64,000 nucleotides of DNA from the NCBI RefSeq assembly GCF_913062585.1, contig NZ_CAJXWX010000006.1, forward strand, positions 1-64,000, read 5' to 3'. Source of the DNA: an uncultured Sphingomonas sp. (lineage in GTDB: Bacteria; Pseudomonadota; Alphaproteobacteria; Sphingomonadales; Sphingomonadaceae). Each line of letters starts with the position of its first letter. The first letter of the stretch is position 1. This document shows, in pieces, positions 17,317 through 26,212 of this stretch. The notes beneath the pieces are model-generated. The model saw nothing but the letters and a program-made list of their open reading frames with translations. It made no database searches and was not told the DNA's origin. The position numbers were made by a program, and so were the translations under genes.

Positions 17317-19710
17317 TTATAAAGTCAGGGTGACGCCCCGCCTCCCCTCATGCATCACCGCCTCGCCGGAGCCGTCATTCACGATGAGCGTGCGTTCATC
17401 GCCCGGCGGCAGGAGCAGGGTGATAGACAGGGTGTTCGATCCGCTTGCCGACTCGCGAGCGACAGTCAGTACGACCCGTTCCGCATCGGCCTCACCAGCG
17501 ATACGCCACCGATCGGCGGGGCCCGCTCCATCGCCCTGATCGTCCATCCCACTCCAGGCGACCAGGCCGATCGCGGGCGGGAACACCCAGAGGCCGCGCT
17601 TCAGGGGCTCGGGACGCCAGCCGCCCTTGGCCAGATCGACCAGCATTGCGGAGCCGGCCCGTGCGATCAGCGGCGGCGGCGCGTCCAGCGGCACGTCCAG
17701 CCGCACGGTCGCCCCACCCGCCCAGCGCGCGCCGGTCCACACATCGACCCAGTCGCAACCGACCGGCAACCGGACCATGCGGTGCCGCGCGCCTTCCTCC
17801 ATCACCGGCGCCGCTAACATGTCGGGCCCCAGCATATGCTCGTCGCCTTCGACCCAGGCTTGGGGATCGTGCGGGAAGTCGAGCCAGAGGGGCCGCACCA
17901 TCGGCTCATAATCGCCATGATAGCAATGCAGCAGGTCGTAGAAGAAGGGGATCAACGTCTGGCGCAGCGCCATCAGCCGATGGATGGCGGGCAGCACCTC
18001 CGGATACATCCAGGGCTCGTTGACCGTGCGGTCGTCGTTCCAGCTGTGGATGCTGAAGCGCGGCATCAGCACGCCCGCCTGCACCCAGCGGACCAGCAAT
18101 TCGGGCGACGGCGCCGGGCCGGAGAAGCCGCCCACGTCATGCCCGCTGTTCGATACGCCCGACAGCGCCAGCCCGATCGACTGGCGCGCATTGTAGCGGA
18201 TCGTCTTCCACTCGGTCCGATTGTCGCCCGACCAGGTCTGGGCATAGCGGTGCAGCCCCGCCATGCCCGCGCGGGTGACGACATAGGGCCGCGTTTCGGG
18301 CCGCTTGGCGATCTGGGCCTGGCGGGACGCGCGGGTCATCAGGATCGGCTGGACCGGACGCATCTCGGCGGCGGGGCGGGCCTGACCAAAGCCATCGACC
18401 ATCGCGCGACGGTCCCACAGCTCATATTCGTTATTGTCGTTCCACGTCGCCTCGATGCCGTGGTCGAGCAGCGCCGACGTCACCTGATCGCGCCACCAGG
18501 CCGCCGCTTCGGGCCGGGTCATGTCGATATAGCTGCCGACCTCGTCCCAGAACTGCGCCTCGACCGGCTGGCCGTCCTCATCCGCTACGAACAGTCCGGC
18601 CTCCGCCACCTCGTCATAGCGCGGATGGCTGCGCAGCAGCGCGGGCTTGATATTGGGCACCAGCCGCACGCCCGCCTCGGCATAGGATGCCACGAAGGCG
18701 GCGGGATCGGGAAACTTGTCGCGGTTCCAGTGGAAGACGTACCGCTTGTCCCCGATCGAGGTATAGCCCGACGACAGGTGGAAGGACGTGCAGCCCAGAT
18801 CGTGCCGCTCGCACAGCGCCAGGAACCCCGCCATCTGCGCCGCCGCATCGGGCGCATCGGTATAGGTCATGGTCGAGCCCGAATAGCCCAGCGTCCAGCG
18901 CGGCATCAGCGCGGGGCGCCCGGTCAGCCAGGTGAAGCGCCGCGTCACCGCCCGCGGATCGGGGCCTGCGATGATCCAGCGATCGACGTCTCCGGCCTCG
19001 GCCACGACATGGCGGTAGAGGCCGTGATAATTGTCCAGCTCCTGCCCCAGGTCGAAGGTGACATCGGCGACCGTGTCGTAAAATTCGCCGTGGCAGCGGC
19101 CTTGTGCATCCGCGACCAGCAGATAGGGGATCGACTTGTAGAGCGGGTCACTCGTTTCCGCATCGAAGCCCATCGGATCGACATTGGTCAGCCGGAAACG
19201 CCGTCCTGCCCGGTTCGTGTCGCCGGTCCGGTCGCCCAGGCCATAGAAGCGCTCGCCGGACACCCGCGCGGCATAATGATGCGCACGCCCGTCCCACCAG
19301 CCGAAATCATAGGCCTGGGTCGGGCGATCCTGGGTGATGACGTGCCAGCCCTGCTCCCCGTGCTGCTCCCAGCGACAATGCAGGCCTTCGAGCGTGACGC
19401 TCACGCGCAGCCGATCGGTGGCGACGGTCAGGACACCGTCGGTCTCCTCGCAGGCGAAGTCCGGGCAGGCGAAACCCGCCACGTCCATCCGGTCGCGACC
19501 GGGCTCGGCAATGTCCTCCGCACCCGGTGCGATGGCCCAGCTGGGCGGGCTGGTCACGCGCCCCTCGGCCAACAGCAGCAGGCGCATGACGTCTTCCTCC
19601 GGCACGAACAGATGCGCGACCGCGCCGGTATCGGCGGTCAGGGTGACGCGCCCGCGCACACGCTCGGTCAGGCTGAAACGCGGCGGCTGGGACAGGGTGG
19701 CGCGCCTCAT
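17317..19710 (-). CDS. GH31 alpha-glycosidase (alpha-glucosidase/alpha-xylosidase type)
   Basis: A 797-residue family 31 glycoside hydrolase without an evident signal peptide, so probably cytoplasmic. The nucleophile Asp sits in ATWNDNNEYELWD (about residue 424) and the acid/base Asp in QTWSGDNRTEWKTIRYN (about 495). N-terminal beta-sandwich motifs (YGLGDRTGDTNRAGRRFRLTN) and C-terminal beta domains are present. The start at 19710 (MRRATLSQ) overlaps the stop of the upstream MFS gene as ATGA; the same frame is open further upstream but reads as the shadow of that gene. Family members act on alpha-glucosides or alpha-xylosides. Given the neighbouring beta-xylosidase, alpha-xylosidase activity is plausible but not shown. 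Confidence 0.88.
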   Translation of the reverse strand: MRRATLSQPPRFSLTERVRGRVTLTADTGAVAHLFVPEEDVMRLLLLAEGRVTSPPSWAIAPGAEDIAEPGRDRMDVAGFACPDFACEETDGVLTVATDRLRVSVTLEGLHCRWEQHGEQGWHVITQDRPTQAYDFGWWDGRAHHYAARVSGERFYGLGDRTGDTNRAGRRFRLTNVDPMGFDAETSDPLYKSIPYLLVADAQGRCHGEFYDTVADVTFDLGQELDNYHGLYRHVVAEAGDVDRWIIAGPDPRAVTRRFTWLTGRPALMPRWTLGYSGSTMTYTDAPDAAAQMAGFLALCERHDLGCTSFHLSSGYTSIGDKRYVFHWNRDKFPDPAAFVASYAEAGVRLVPNIKPALLRSHPRYDEVAEAGLFVADEDGQPVEAQFWDEVGSYIDMTRPEAAAWWRDQVTSALLDHGIEATWNDNNEYELWDRRAMVDGFGQARPAAEMRPVQPILMTRASRQAQIAKRPETRPYVVTRAGMAGLHRYAQTWSGDNRTEWKTIRYNARQSIGLALSGVSNSGHDVGGFSGPAPSPELLVRWVQAGVLMPRFSIHSWNDDRTVNEPWMYPEVLPAIHRLMALRQTLIPFFYDLLHCYHGDYEPMVRPLWLDFPHDPQAWVEGDEHMLGPDMLAAPVMEEGARHRMVRLPVGCDWVDVWTGARWAGGATVRLDVPLDAPPPLIARAGSAMLVDLAKGGWRPEPLKRGLWVFPPAIGLVAWSGMDDQGDGAGPADRWRIAGEADAERVVLTVARESASGSNTLSITLLLPPGDERTLIVNDGSGEAVMHEGRRGVTLTL

Positions 19711-20978
19711 CGGCCGGGCTCCTCGGAATGGGGGGTTATGGTGAAGGGGGTCAGCTTGCGGATGAACAGGACCAGCACCGCCGCACCGACCAGGTCGAAC
19801 ACCGCCAGGACGGCGAACAGCGGCGCGTAACCGACCGTGTCGGCCAGCTGGCCGATCAGCAGCGAAAAGAGCAGGCCGCCGATCCATCCCGCCTGGCCGA
19901 TAAAGCCGTTGGCGGTGCCGACCTCGGCCGGCGCGAACACGTCCGACGACAGGGTGTTGATCAGTCCCGAGATCATCTGGTGCGCGAAGCCGCCAATGCA
20001 GAACAGCGCGATCCCCACGTACGGACTGGCTGCCAGCCCGATGCACCCCGGCGCGATCATCAGCACCGCGCCCAGCGCCACGCCAGCCACGCGCGAGGGG
20101 ATGAGCGACACGCCCCGCTTCATCAGCCAGGGCGACAGATAGCCGCCCAGGATGCCGCCGACATCGGCCGCCAGGAAGGGCAGCCAGGCGAAGAGCGCGA
20201 TCTGCTTCAGGTCCATGCCGCGCTCGCTGGCGAGGTAGAGGGGGATCCAGAAGCTGAAGGTCTGCCAGGCGGGCTCGGCCAGGAAACGCGGCACCGCGAT
20301 GACCCAGAAGCGGGACGTGCGCAGGATGTCCTTGGCCTTGGCGCGCTTGACCGGGCCTTTCGGCTTTTCGACCGCGATCATCGCCTTTTCCTCGGGCGTG
20401 ATCGCGGGGTGATCGTCGGGCGAGCGATAGAAGATGTACCAGGCGGCGGCCCAGAAGATGCCGACGCCGCCTGTCACGAGGAAGGCGGTGCGCCAATCGG
20501 CCCAGAGCGCGACCGCCACCACCACCGGCGGCGCGATCAAGGCGCCCAGCGAGGTCCCCGCGTTGAACCAGCCGACCGCGACCGAACGCTCACGCGCCGG
20601 GAACCACTCCGCCACCGCCTTGATGCCCGACGGGATCGCCGCCGACTCGAACAGGCCCAGCACGCCGCGGAAAAAGGCCAGGCTCAGCCAGCCGATGGCC
20701 AGCGCATGGAGCATGTTCGCCGCCGACCAGGCCAGACCGAACAGCGCGAACCCCGCGCGCAGGCCGAACCGGTCGATGAACGCGCCCGCCACCGGCTGCA
20801 TGATGGTATAGGCGAGCTGGAAGGCGCCGACGACATAGCTGTATTGCTGCGTCGACATGTGAAGCGCGGTCTTCAGTTCCGGCGCCAGCACGCCCAACGA
20901 GTTGCGCGCCAGATAATTGGCGATCGTCCCCGCACAGATCAGTGCCACGATCCACCAACGCAGATTGCGTATCCGCAA
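19707..20978 (-). CDS. MFS transporter, ACS family, hexuronate (ExuT)-like
   Basis: A 423-residue major facilitator with about 12 membrane segments. Signatures of the anion:cation symporter family are present: NYLARNSLGVLAPEL in the first helices, RFGLRAGFALFGLAWS in loop 2-3, and ESAAIPSGIKAVAEWFPARERSVA around helix 5. Relatives of this kind take up glucuronate, galacturonate or aldonates by proton symport. It heads the MFS-GH31 operon and would import a sugar acid or short oligosaccharide into the cytoplasm where GH31 works. A FadR/GntR-like palindrome lies about 85 bases upstream. It is a paralogue of the MFS protein at 22676-23932. Confidence 0.85.
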   Translation of the reverse strand: MRIRNLRWWIVALICAGTIANYLARNSLGVLAPELKTALHMSTQQYSYVVGAFQLAYTIMQPVAGAFIDRFGLRAGFALFGLAWSAANMLHALAIGWLSLAFFRGVLGLFESAAIPSGIKAVAEWFPARERSVAVGWFNAGTSLGALIAPPVVVAVALWADWRTAFLVTGGVGIFWAAAWYIFYRSPDDHPAITPEEKAMIAVEKPKGPVKRAKAKDILRTSRFWVIAVPRFLAEPAWQTFSFWIPLYLASERGMDLKQIALFAWLPFLAADVGGILGGYLSPWLMKRGVSLIPSRVAGVALGAVLMIAPGCIGLAASPYVGIALFCIGGFAHQMISGLINTLSSDVFAPAEVGTANGFIGQAGWIGGLLFSLLIGQLADTVGYAPLFAVLAVFDLVGAAVLVLFIRKLTPFTITPHSEEPGR

Positions 20979-21061
20979 AGCCCGTCACTCCCCTCACCCG
21001 TCAGGCGATCATCGTCGCCGGTATCGGTGGGAGCTTAACGCGGTTAAAACGGGCTGTCCAT

Positions 21062-21091
21062 ATTGGTCTGGCCAATCATCGTGACCAGACC
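21062..21091. promoter_or_regulatory. FadR/GntR-like operator candidate with a second inverted arm
   Basis: ATTGGtCtGgCCAAT (21062-21076) is a palindrome with the TGGTCTnnCCA core shared with 7812 and 17207. In addition GGTCTGG (21065-21071) is repeated in inverted form as CCAGACC (21085-21091) with a 13-base spacer, so two regulator dimers could bind. It lies between the GH43 gene and the MFS gene that starts at 20978. Confidence 0.5.
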
Positions 21092-21104
21092 TGTGTGAGG
21101 CGCG

Positions 21105-22679
21105 CTATTCGGAGTAATGGAAGAAGCGGAAGTCGGCCGGGTGGCCGGTGCCGCTCATATCCTGACACGCCATACCAACAAAAGTCCCGGTGAAATTGGG
21201 CAATCCGGCCAGCGTCGCCTCGTCCGAGAGGATACTTGCATCGAAGCGCTCGGGCAGCCATGTCCAATCAGCGTCCCCCTCCGCGCGCCAGGCGAAACGC
21301 AACGCCGCGTGATCGACCGAGGCGCGCAGTTCGACCGGCCCGGCGGGCAGCGCCATCGTCGCGGCGATCAGGCTCTGCCCCTCGCCGATCGGCAGGACGG
21401 AGAGGACCTGGATCAGGCGCTCGCCCGCATCCCCGGCGGTGATGTGCAGGAAATGATATTTGGTGCTGTTATAATAACAGACGAGCCCTGCCGCCTGCTG
21501 GAAATGGGCGGGCTCGAAATCGACCTGCGTGCGGGCGTCATAGGCAAAGCCCGTCTGACGACGCGCGACCAGCGCCTGCTCGAAATGGCTGCCGATCGTC
21601 TCGCGTCCGAACAGGCGGAGATGGCCCGGCCGCTCGGTCAGGCTGAACAGGCGCTTGGGCCGGGGCGTACGCAGCCACTGAAAGGCGGGCGGCAGGTCCG
21701 GCCCGTCGAACCGGTCGAGCGCATTGACGGGCGCGGGTGGAGGGCCAACCGGCGTCGGCTCGGCACGACGGAGCCAGCCGTCCGCGCCCCACACCATGCG
21801 CTGGATCGCCGTCTCGCGGCCCAGCACGCAGCGGTCGCTGCCGGGCAAGGGACGACCGCAGAGATAGGCCATCCAGGTCTCCCCCTCCGGCGTCTCGACC
21901 AGGTCGCCATGTCCGGTCCGTTGCAGCGGCGCGTCGGGCGTGTCGCGGGCGGTCAGGACCGGGCCGTCGGGATGGACCTCATAGGGACCGAACACATCGC
22001 GCGAGCGCGCCATCACCACGGCATGGCCACGCTCGGTCCCCCCCTCCGCGACCAGCAGGTGATACCAGCCGTCCCGCTTGTAGAGATGCGGCCCCTCGGT
22101 AAAGCCCAGCGATGTGCCCTCGAAGATCCGCCTGCGCTCGCCCAGCAGGCGGCCAGTGGTCAGGTCGATCTCCTGGATGACGATCCCGGCAAAGCGCTTG
22201 CGGTCGGGCCGATGATCCCACAGCATGTTGAGCAGCCAGCTGCGCCCGTCCTCGTCATGGAACAGCGCGGGATCGAAGCCGCTGCTGTTCAGATGGACCG
22301 CATCGCTCCACGCGCCGTCGATCCGGTCGCACGAGACCCAGTAATTGTGGAAGTCCCGCAGCGACGCGCCCTTGGCGCCGTCGACCGTGGTGCGGCCATA
22401 GCGCTTCACATCGGTGAAGATCAGGTGGAAGCGTCCATTCTTGTAGCTCAGGTCCGGCGCCCAGACGCCGCAGCCATCGGGATTACCGCACATGTCGAGC
22501 TGGCTGGCGCGGTTCAGCGGCCGGGCGACCAGCGTCCAGTTCACCAAGTCGCGGCTATGATGGATCTGGACGCCCGGATACCATTCGAAGGTCGAGGTCG
22601 CGATATAATAGTCCTCGCCCACCCGGACGATCGACGGGTCGGGATTGAAGCCACGCAATATGGGATTGGTCGGGGTCAT
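21105..22679 (-). CDS. GH43 beta-xylosidase with C-terminal beta-sandwich domain
   Basis: A 524-residue family 43 enzyme, probably cytoplasmic (no signal peptide). The five-bladed propeller starts NPILRGFNPDPSIVRVGEDYYIATSTFEWYPG with the base Asp, continues through VWAPDLSYKNGRFHLIF, and has SSGFDPALFHDEDG (pKa-modulating Asp) and GFTEGPHLYKRDGWYHL (acid Glu). The concanavalin-like C-terminal domain (from about residue 325) is typical of GH43 subfamily 11 beta-1,4-xylosidases. The ATG at 22679 overlaps the stop of the upstream MFS gene (ATGA), so transporter and hydrolase are coupled. It likely frees xylose from short xylo-oligosaccharides taken up by that transporter. Confidence 0.88.
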   Translation of the reverse strand: MTPTNPILRGFNPDPSIVRVGEDYYIATSTFEWYPGVQIHHSRDLVNWTLVARPLNRASQLDMCGNPDGCGVWAPDLSYKNGRFHLIFTDVKRYGRTTVDGAKGASLRDFHNYWVSCDRIDGAWSDAVHLNSSGFDPALFHDEDGRSWLLNMLWDHRPDRKRFAGIVIQEIDLTTGRLLGERRRIFEGTSLGFTEGPHLYKRDGWYHLLVAEGGTERGHAVVMARSRDVFGPYEVHPDGPVLTARDTPDAPLQRTGHGDLVETPEGETWMAYLCGRPLPGSDRCVLGRETAIQRMVWGADGWLRRAEPTPVGPPPAPVNALDRFDGPDLPPAFQWLRTPRPKRLFSLTERPGHLRLFGRETIGSHFEQALVARRQTGFAYDARTQVDFEPAHFQQAAGLVCYYNSTKYHFLHITAGDAGERLIQVLSVLPIGEGQSLIAATMALPAGPVELRASVDHAALRFAWRAEGDADWTWLPERFDASILSDEATLAGLPNFTGTFVGMACQDMSGTGHPADFRFFHYSE

Positions 22680-23932
22680 GCGGGTTTGCGCACCAGGGTC
22701 CAGAGGAGAGCCGCGCCGGCCAGATCGAGCAGGCCGAGCAGGATGAAAAAGGGCTGATAACCAACCTGGTCGACGAGCGAACCAAGGGTGAGCGTGAAGA
22801 GCAATACGCCCAGATTGGCCGCCGTCCCCGACACGCCGGTCGCGGTCGCGACCTGATCCTGCGGGAACAGGTCGGAGCATAAGGTGATGACCGTCACCGA
22901 CAGCGTCTGATGCGCGAACCCGCCCAGGCATAGCAGCGCGACGGCGGCGACCGGACTGTCGACGCTGCCGACGAACATCATGCCGGTCATCAATACCGCG
23001 CCGAGCGTGAAAGCCCCGCGCCGCGCGTCGATCAGGTTGATCCCGCGCCGCTGCAGAAAGGCGACGACGGCTGGCCCGAACAGGCAGCCCAGGTCGGCGG
23101 CAAGGAAAGGCAGCCAGGCGAACAGCGCGATCTGGGTCAGGTCGAAATGCCGCGCCTTGACCAGATAGAGCGGCATCCACAGCGACAGCATCCCCCATAC
23201 CGGATCGGCCAGGAAGCGCGCCGCCGCGATCGCCCAGAGGTTGCGCCGCCGCAGCAACTCACCGAGCGGCGGGCGGCGGCGATGCCGGGCAAGCGCGGCC
23301 TCCTGCCCCTCGACGATCAGCGTGCGCTCGCGACCCGACAGCGCCCGGTGCCGCGCTGGCGGGGCGTACCAGAACAGCCAGGCCAGGACCCAGAGCAGCC
23401 CAAGCCCGCCCGCGACGAAAAAGGCCGCACGCCAGCTATGGTAGAACACCGCCCAGGCGACCAGAGGCGGGGCGAACACCGCGCCGAGGGACGCGCCGAT
23501 CTGGTACACACCGCCCGCCACGCCGCGTTCGCGCGCGGGGAACCACTCGGCGACGACTTTCATGCCCGCAGGCTGGGCCGATCCCTCGACCAGCCCCAAC
23601 GCACCGCGCAGGCCTGCAAAGCCCAGCCAGCCGCTCGCGAATCCATGGCCGAGCGTGATCAGCGACCAGACCGCAACGAACAGCGAAAAGCCGATCTTCA
23701 ACCCGATCAGGTCGAGCAGATAGCCCGCCACCGGCTGGAACATGATCCCGAACTGAAAGGCGCCGGTGATCCAACTATATTGTTCCGAACTGATATGCTG
23801 TTCGGTCATGATCGCGGGCGCGGCGACGCCCAATATGCTGCGCGTCAGATAGTTGATGACCATGGCGACGACGAACAGGGCGATGATCGTCCATCGAATA
23901 TAGGGGAAGCCCTTCACGCCCGGTCCTTCCAT
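22676..23932 (-). CDS. MFS transporter, ACS family, hexuronate/oligosaccharide type
   Basis: A major facilitator of about 418 residues, closely similar in layout to the protein at 19707-20978: NYLTRSILGVAAPAI in the first helices, DLIGLKIGFSLFVAVWS in the loop 2-3 region and EGSAQPAGMKVVAEWFPARERGVAGG near helix 5. I chose ATG 23932 (MEGPGVKGFPYIRW), which directly precedes the first helix; upstream codons read as non-protein. It heads the MFS-GH43 pair and is divergent from the LacI-type regulator with about 98 bases between starts, so that regulator is a good candidate to control it. Confidence 0.83.
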   Translation of the reverse strand: MEGPGVKGFPYIRWTIIALFVVAMVINYLTRSILGVAAPAIMTEQHISSEQYSWITGAFQFGIMFQPVAGYLLDLIGLKIGFSLFVAVWSLITLGHGFASGWLGFAGLRGALGLVEGSAQPAGMKVVAEWFPARERGVAGGVYQIGASLGAVFAPPLVAWAVFYHSWRAAFFVAGGLGLLWVLAWLFWYAPPARHRALSGRERTLIVEGQEAALARHRRRPPLGELLRRRNLWAIAAARFLADPVWGMLSLWMPLYLVKARHFDLTQIALFAWLPFLAADLGCLFGPAVVAFLQRRGINLIDARRGAFTLGAVLMTGMMFVGSVDSPVAAVALLCLGGFAHQTLSVTVITLCSDLFPQDQVATATGVSGTAANLGVLLFTLTLGSLVDQVGYQPFFILLGLLDLAGAALLWTLVRKPA

Positions 23933-24030
23933 GGGGTCGGCATTCGTCGTTGACCTTTCGCCCCGTGACGGGGCACGGCGATGCCCGAGCACCGGCATAG
24001 AGGATGCGCCGGTGACGGGACAGGATAGCC

Positions 24031-25065
24031 TTGACAAACACTCGACGGCGCCCACGCGGCGTGACCATCATCGACGTGGCCAAGGAGGCCGGGGTTTCGC
24101 CCATGACCGTGTCGCGCGTGATCAACGGCGATCCGGGCGTGCGCGACGAGGTGCGCGGCCATGTCCGCGAGGTCATAAAAAGGCTGAACTACACGCCCAA
24201 CCTGATGGCCCGCAGCCTGGTCACGTCGAGCGAGATCCGCATCGGCGTCATCTATTCCAATCCCAGCGCCGCCTTCATGAGCGAGTTGCTGGTGGGCGTG
24301 TTCGAGGAAGCCTCGACCCGCGCGGCCCAACTCTTCCTGCTGAAGGGCGAACAGGGGCGCCCGCCGACGCGCGAGGCGATCCAGGGTCTGATCGACCAGC
24401 GTATCGCCGGCCTGATCCTGGCGCCGCCACTGGGCGAATCTGCCTTCGTCCGCGAGATCGCGCGCGGGGCCGGGCTGCCCATGGCGGTGATCGGCGGCAC
24501 CGCGCCCGACGCCCTGTGCGTCTGGATCGACAATGATCGCGCGGCCTATGACATGACCCGTCATCTGATCGGCCTGGGCCATCGACGCATCGGCTTCGTC
24601 CATGGCAATCCCGACCAGTCGGCCAGCATCGCGCGCCTGGCGGGCTTTCGCCGGGCGGTCGCGGAAGAGGATGGCCTGGACATCCGGATCGTGCCCGGCG
24701 ACTTCAGCTATGCCTCGGGCCTGACGGCGGGCGAGACGCTGCTGGACGGCGAGCGCCCACCGACCGCGATCTTCGCGAGCAACGACGATATGGCCGCCGC
24801 GATCGTCTCGGTCGCGCATCGGCGCCATCTGGACGTACCGGCCGACCTGACCGTGGTCGGCTTCGACGACAGCACGGCGGCGACGACGCTGTGGCCGCCG
24901 CTGACCACCATTCATCAGCCCGTCCGCGAACTGGCGACGACCGCGCTTCAGATGCTGATCCAGGAGATCCGTGGTGGTGCGCCAAAGGGTGATGGCCAGC
25001 CACGCGTCACCGTGCTCGACCATCGGTTGATCGAACGCGACTCCACCGCGCCGCCGCGCCGCTGA
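24031..25065 (+). CDS. LacI-family transcriptional regulator
   Basis: A 344-residue repressor: N-terminal LacI helix-turn-helix and hinge (VTIIDVAKEAGVSPMTVSRVINGD, residues 11-34, then RLNYTPNLMARSL), followed by a periplasmic-binding-like effector domain (IRIGVIYSNPSAAFMSELL, GLILAPPLGES, GHRRIGFVHGNPDQSAS, PTAIFASNDDMAAAIV, LTVVGFDDS). Translation appears to start at TTG 24031. It is divergent from the MFS-GH43 pair. LacI proteins usually bind palindromes with a central CG; such a site, perfect over 22 bases, lies in front of the receptor gene at 29197, which makes it a likely target of this regulator. The inducer is presumably a sugar released by the locus. Confidence 0.9.
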   Translation: MTNTRRRPRGVTIIDVAKEAGVSPMTVSRVINGDPGVRDEVRGHVREVIKRLNYTPNLMARSLVTSSEIRIGVIYSNPSAAFMSELLVGVFEEASTRAAQLFLLKGEQGRPPTREAIQGLIDQRIAGLILAPPLGESAFVREIARGAGLPMAVIGGTAPDALCVWIDNDRAAYDMTRHLIGLGHRRIGFVHGNPDQSASIARLAGFRRAVAEEDGLDIRIVPGDFSYASGLTAGETLLDGERPPTAIFASNDDMAAAIVSVAHRRHLDVPADLTVVGFDDSTAATTLWPPLTTIHQPVRELATTALQMLIQEIRGGAPKGDGQPRVTVLDHRLIERDSTAPPRR

Positions 25066-25075
25066 GTAACTTTCC

Positions 25076-25190
25076 CCACCCCGGCGAAGGCCGGGGTCCA
25101 GTTGCAACGAGGCAATTGAAGCACTGACCAATTGTCCAGGCTCCCTTTCCAGACGCACAGCAGCTGGGCCCCGGCCTTCGCCGGGGTGGA
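25076..25190. repeat. Dispersed palindromic element, copy 1 (CCCCGGCGAAGGCCGGGG ends)
   Basis: About 115 bases bounded by CCCCGGCGAAGGCCGGGG-TCCAG on the left and the inverted CCCCGGCCTTCGCCGGGG on the right, with an unrelated interior. Each end is itself palindromic. A second copy lies at 59880-60004. Such REP-like elements are common in intergenic DNA of sphingomonads. It follows the LacI gene and may also act as a bidirectional terminator towards the GH43 gene at 25212. Confidence 0.8.
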
Positions 25191-25211
25191 CGGATGGTAA
25201 GATGTCCACCT

Positions 25212-26198
25212 CTACCGCGCCGGTGCCGTCACACCGGCTTTGGTCTGCACGACCGGCTTCATCGTCCCGTCGGGATTATAGTATAGCCGCTCCACCGTCA
25301 CCGCCCGCCGTCCGATCGAACCGCTCTGGTCGCCGATCGCCAGCGTGGCGTTATGCAGGAACAGATACGACTTGCCCTTGAAGTCGGCGATGCCCGGATG
25401 GATGGTGAAGCTGTACTTGCCCGAACCGGTCAGCAACCCACGATAGGTCCAGGGCCCCTTGGGCGACGGCGCGGTGGCATAGGAGACATGCTCGTCCCGC
25501 TGCGTCGAGCGGTCGAGCGAGGCATAGGTCAGGTAATAGAGCTTGCCCCGCTTGTGCAGCCAAGGCCCCTCCTCGAAATGCGGGGGCGTGATCTCGGTGA
25601 TCGGGCCGTCGATCTCGATCATGTTGGGCTTCAGCTTCGCGATATAGCATTGCCGGTTGCCCCAGGCGATCCAGGTCGTGCCGTCATCGTCGGTCATCAC
25701 GGTCGGATCGATATCCTCCCAGCTATGCGTGCCCTTGGGCGTCATCTGGTTGGTGATGAGCGCGGAGCCCTTGGCATCGACGAACGGGCCGGTCGGCTTG
25801 TCCGAGACGGCGACCGCGATCGCCTTGCCGGGATGGGTGTCGTCATGCTCGACCGCGGCATAGAACCAGTATTTACCGTTCTTGTAGATCGCCTGGCTGG
25901 CCCAGGCGTCCTTCTTCGCCCATTTGAAGTCGCGCACGTTCATGATCGGCCCATGCGGCGTCCAGTGGCGCATGTCGGTGGTCGAATAGACAAGCCACTC
26001 CTTCATGTTGAACATCTCGTCCCGCTGCGCCTCGTCATGCCCGACATAGAGGTACAGCCGGTCGCCCACGACCAGCGGCGCGGGGTCGGCGGTGAACCGA
26101 TCGCGGATGATCGGGTTGGAACCCGGCCGATCGGCCGCGAGCGACATCCCCGAGGACGCCAGCAACAGGAGGGATGCGATCATCCGCGACATCGTCAT
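25212..26198 (-). CDS. GH43 glycosidase, exported (arabinofuranosidase/xylosidase type)
   Basis: A 328-residue single-domain family 43 enzyme with a signal peptide (MIASLLLLASSGMSLAA), so periplasmic. Propeller motifs: NPIIRDRFTADPAPLVVGDRL (base Asp), KDAWASQAIYKNGKYWFYA, SWEDIDPTVMTDDDGTTWIAWG (modulating Asp) and HFEEGPWLHKRGKLYYLTYAS (acid Glu). It lacks the C-terminal sandwich of the other GH43 here and looks like alpha-L-arabinofuranosidase or exo-xylosidase subfamilies; the exact specificity is uncertain. It starts 14 bases after the stop of the upstream receptor, so receptor and enzyme are one transcription unit that could import and trim arabinose- or xylose-decorated oligosaccharides. 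Confidence 0.85.
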   Translation of the reverse strand: MTMSRMIASLLLLASSGMSLAADRPGSNPIIRDRFTADPAPLVVGDRLYLYVGHDEAQRDEMFNMKEWLVYSTTDMRHWTPHGPIMNVRDFKWAKKDAWASQAIYKNGKYWFYAAVEHDDTHPGKAIAVAVSDKPTGPFVDAKGSALITNQMTPKGTHSWEDIDPTVMTDDDGTTWIAWGNRQCYIAKLKPNMIEIDGPITEITPPHFEEGPWLHKRGKLYYLTYASLDRSTQRDEHVSYATAPSPKGPWTYRGLLTGSGKYSFTIHPGIADFKGKSYLFLHNATLAIGDQSGSIGRRAVTVERLYYNPDGTMKPVVQTKAGVTAPAR

Positions 26199-26212
26199 GG
26201 TCTTCGTCTCTC

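Noticed and set aside
19711..20496. An N-terminal extension of the GH31 frame through the upstream MFS gene
   Set aside because: The extension reads as an Arg/Gly-rich shadow of the MFS gene in another frame. The ATGA overlap at 19710 marks the real start.
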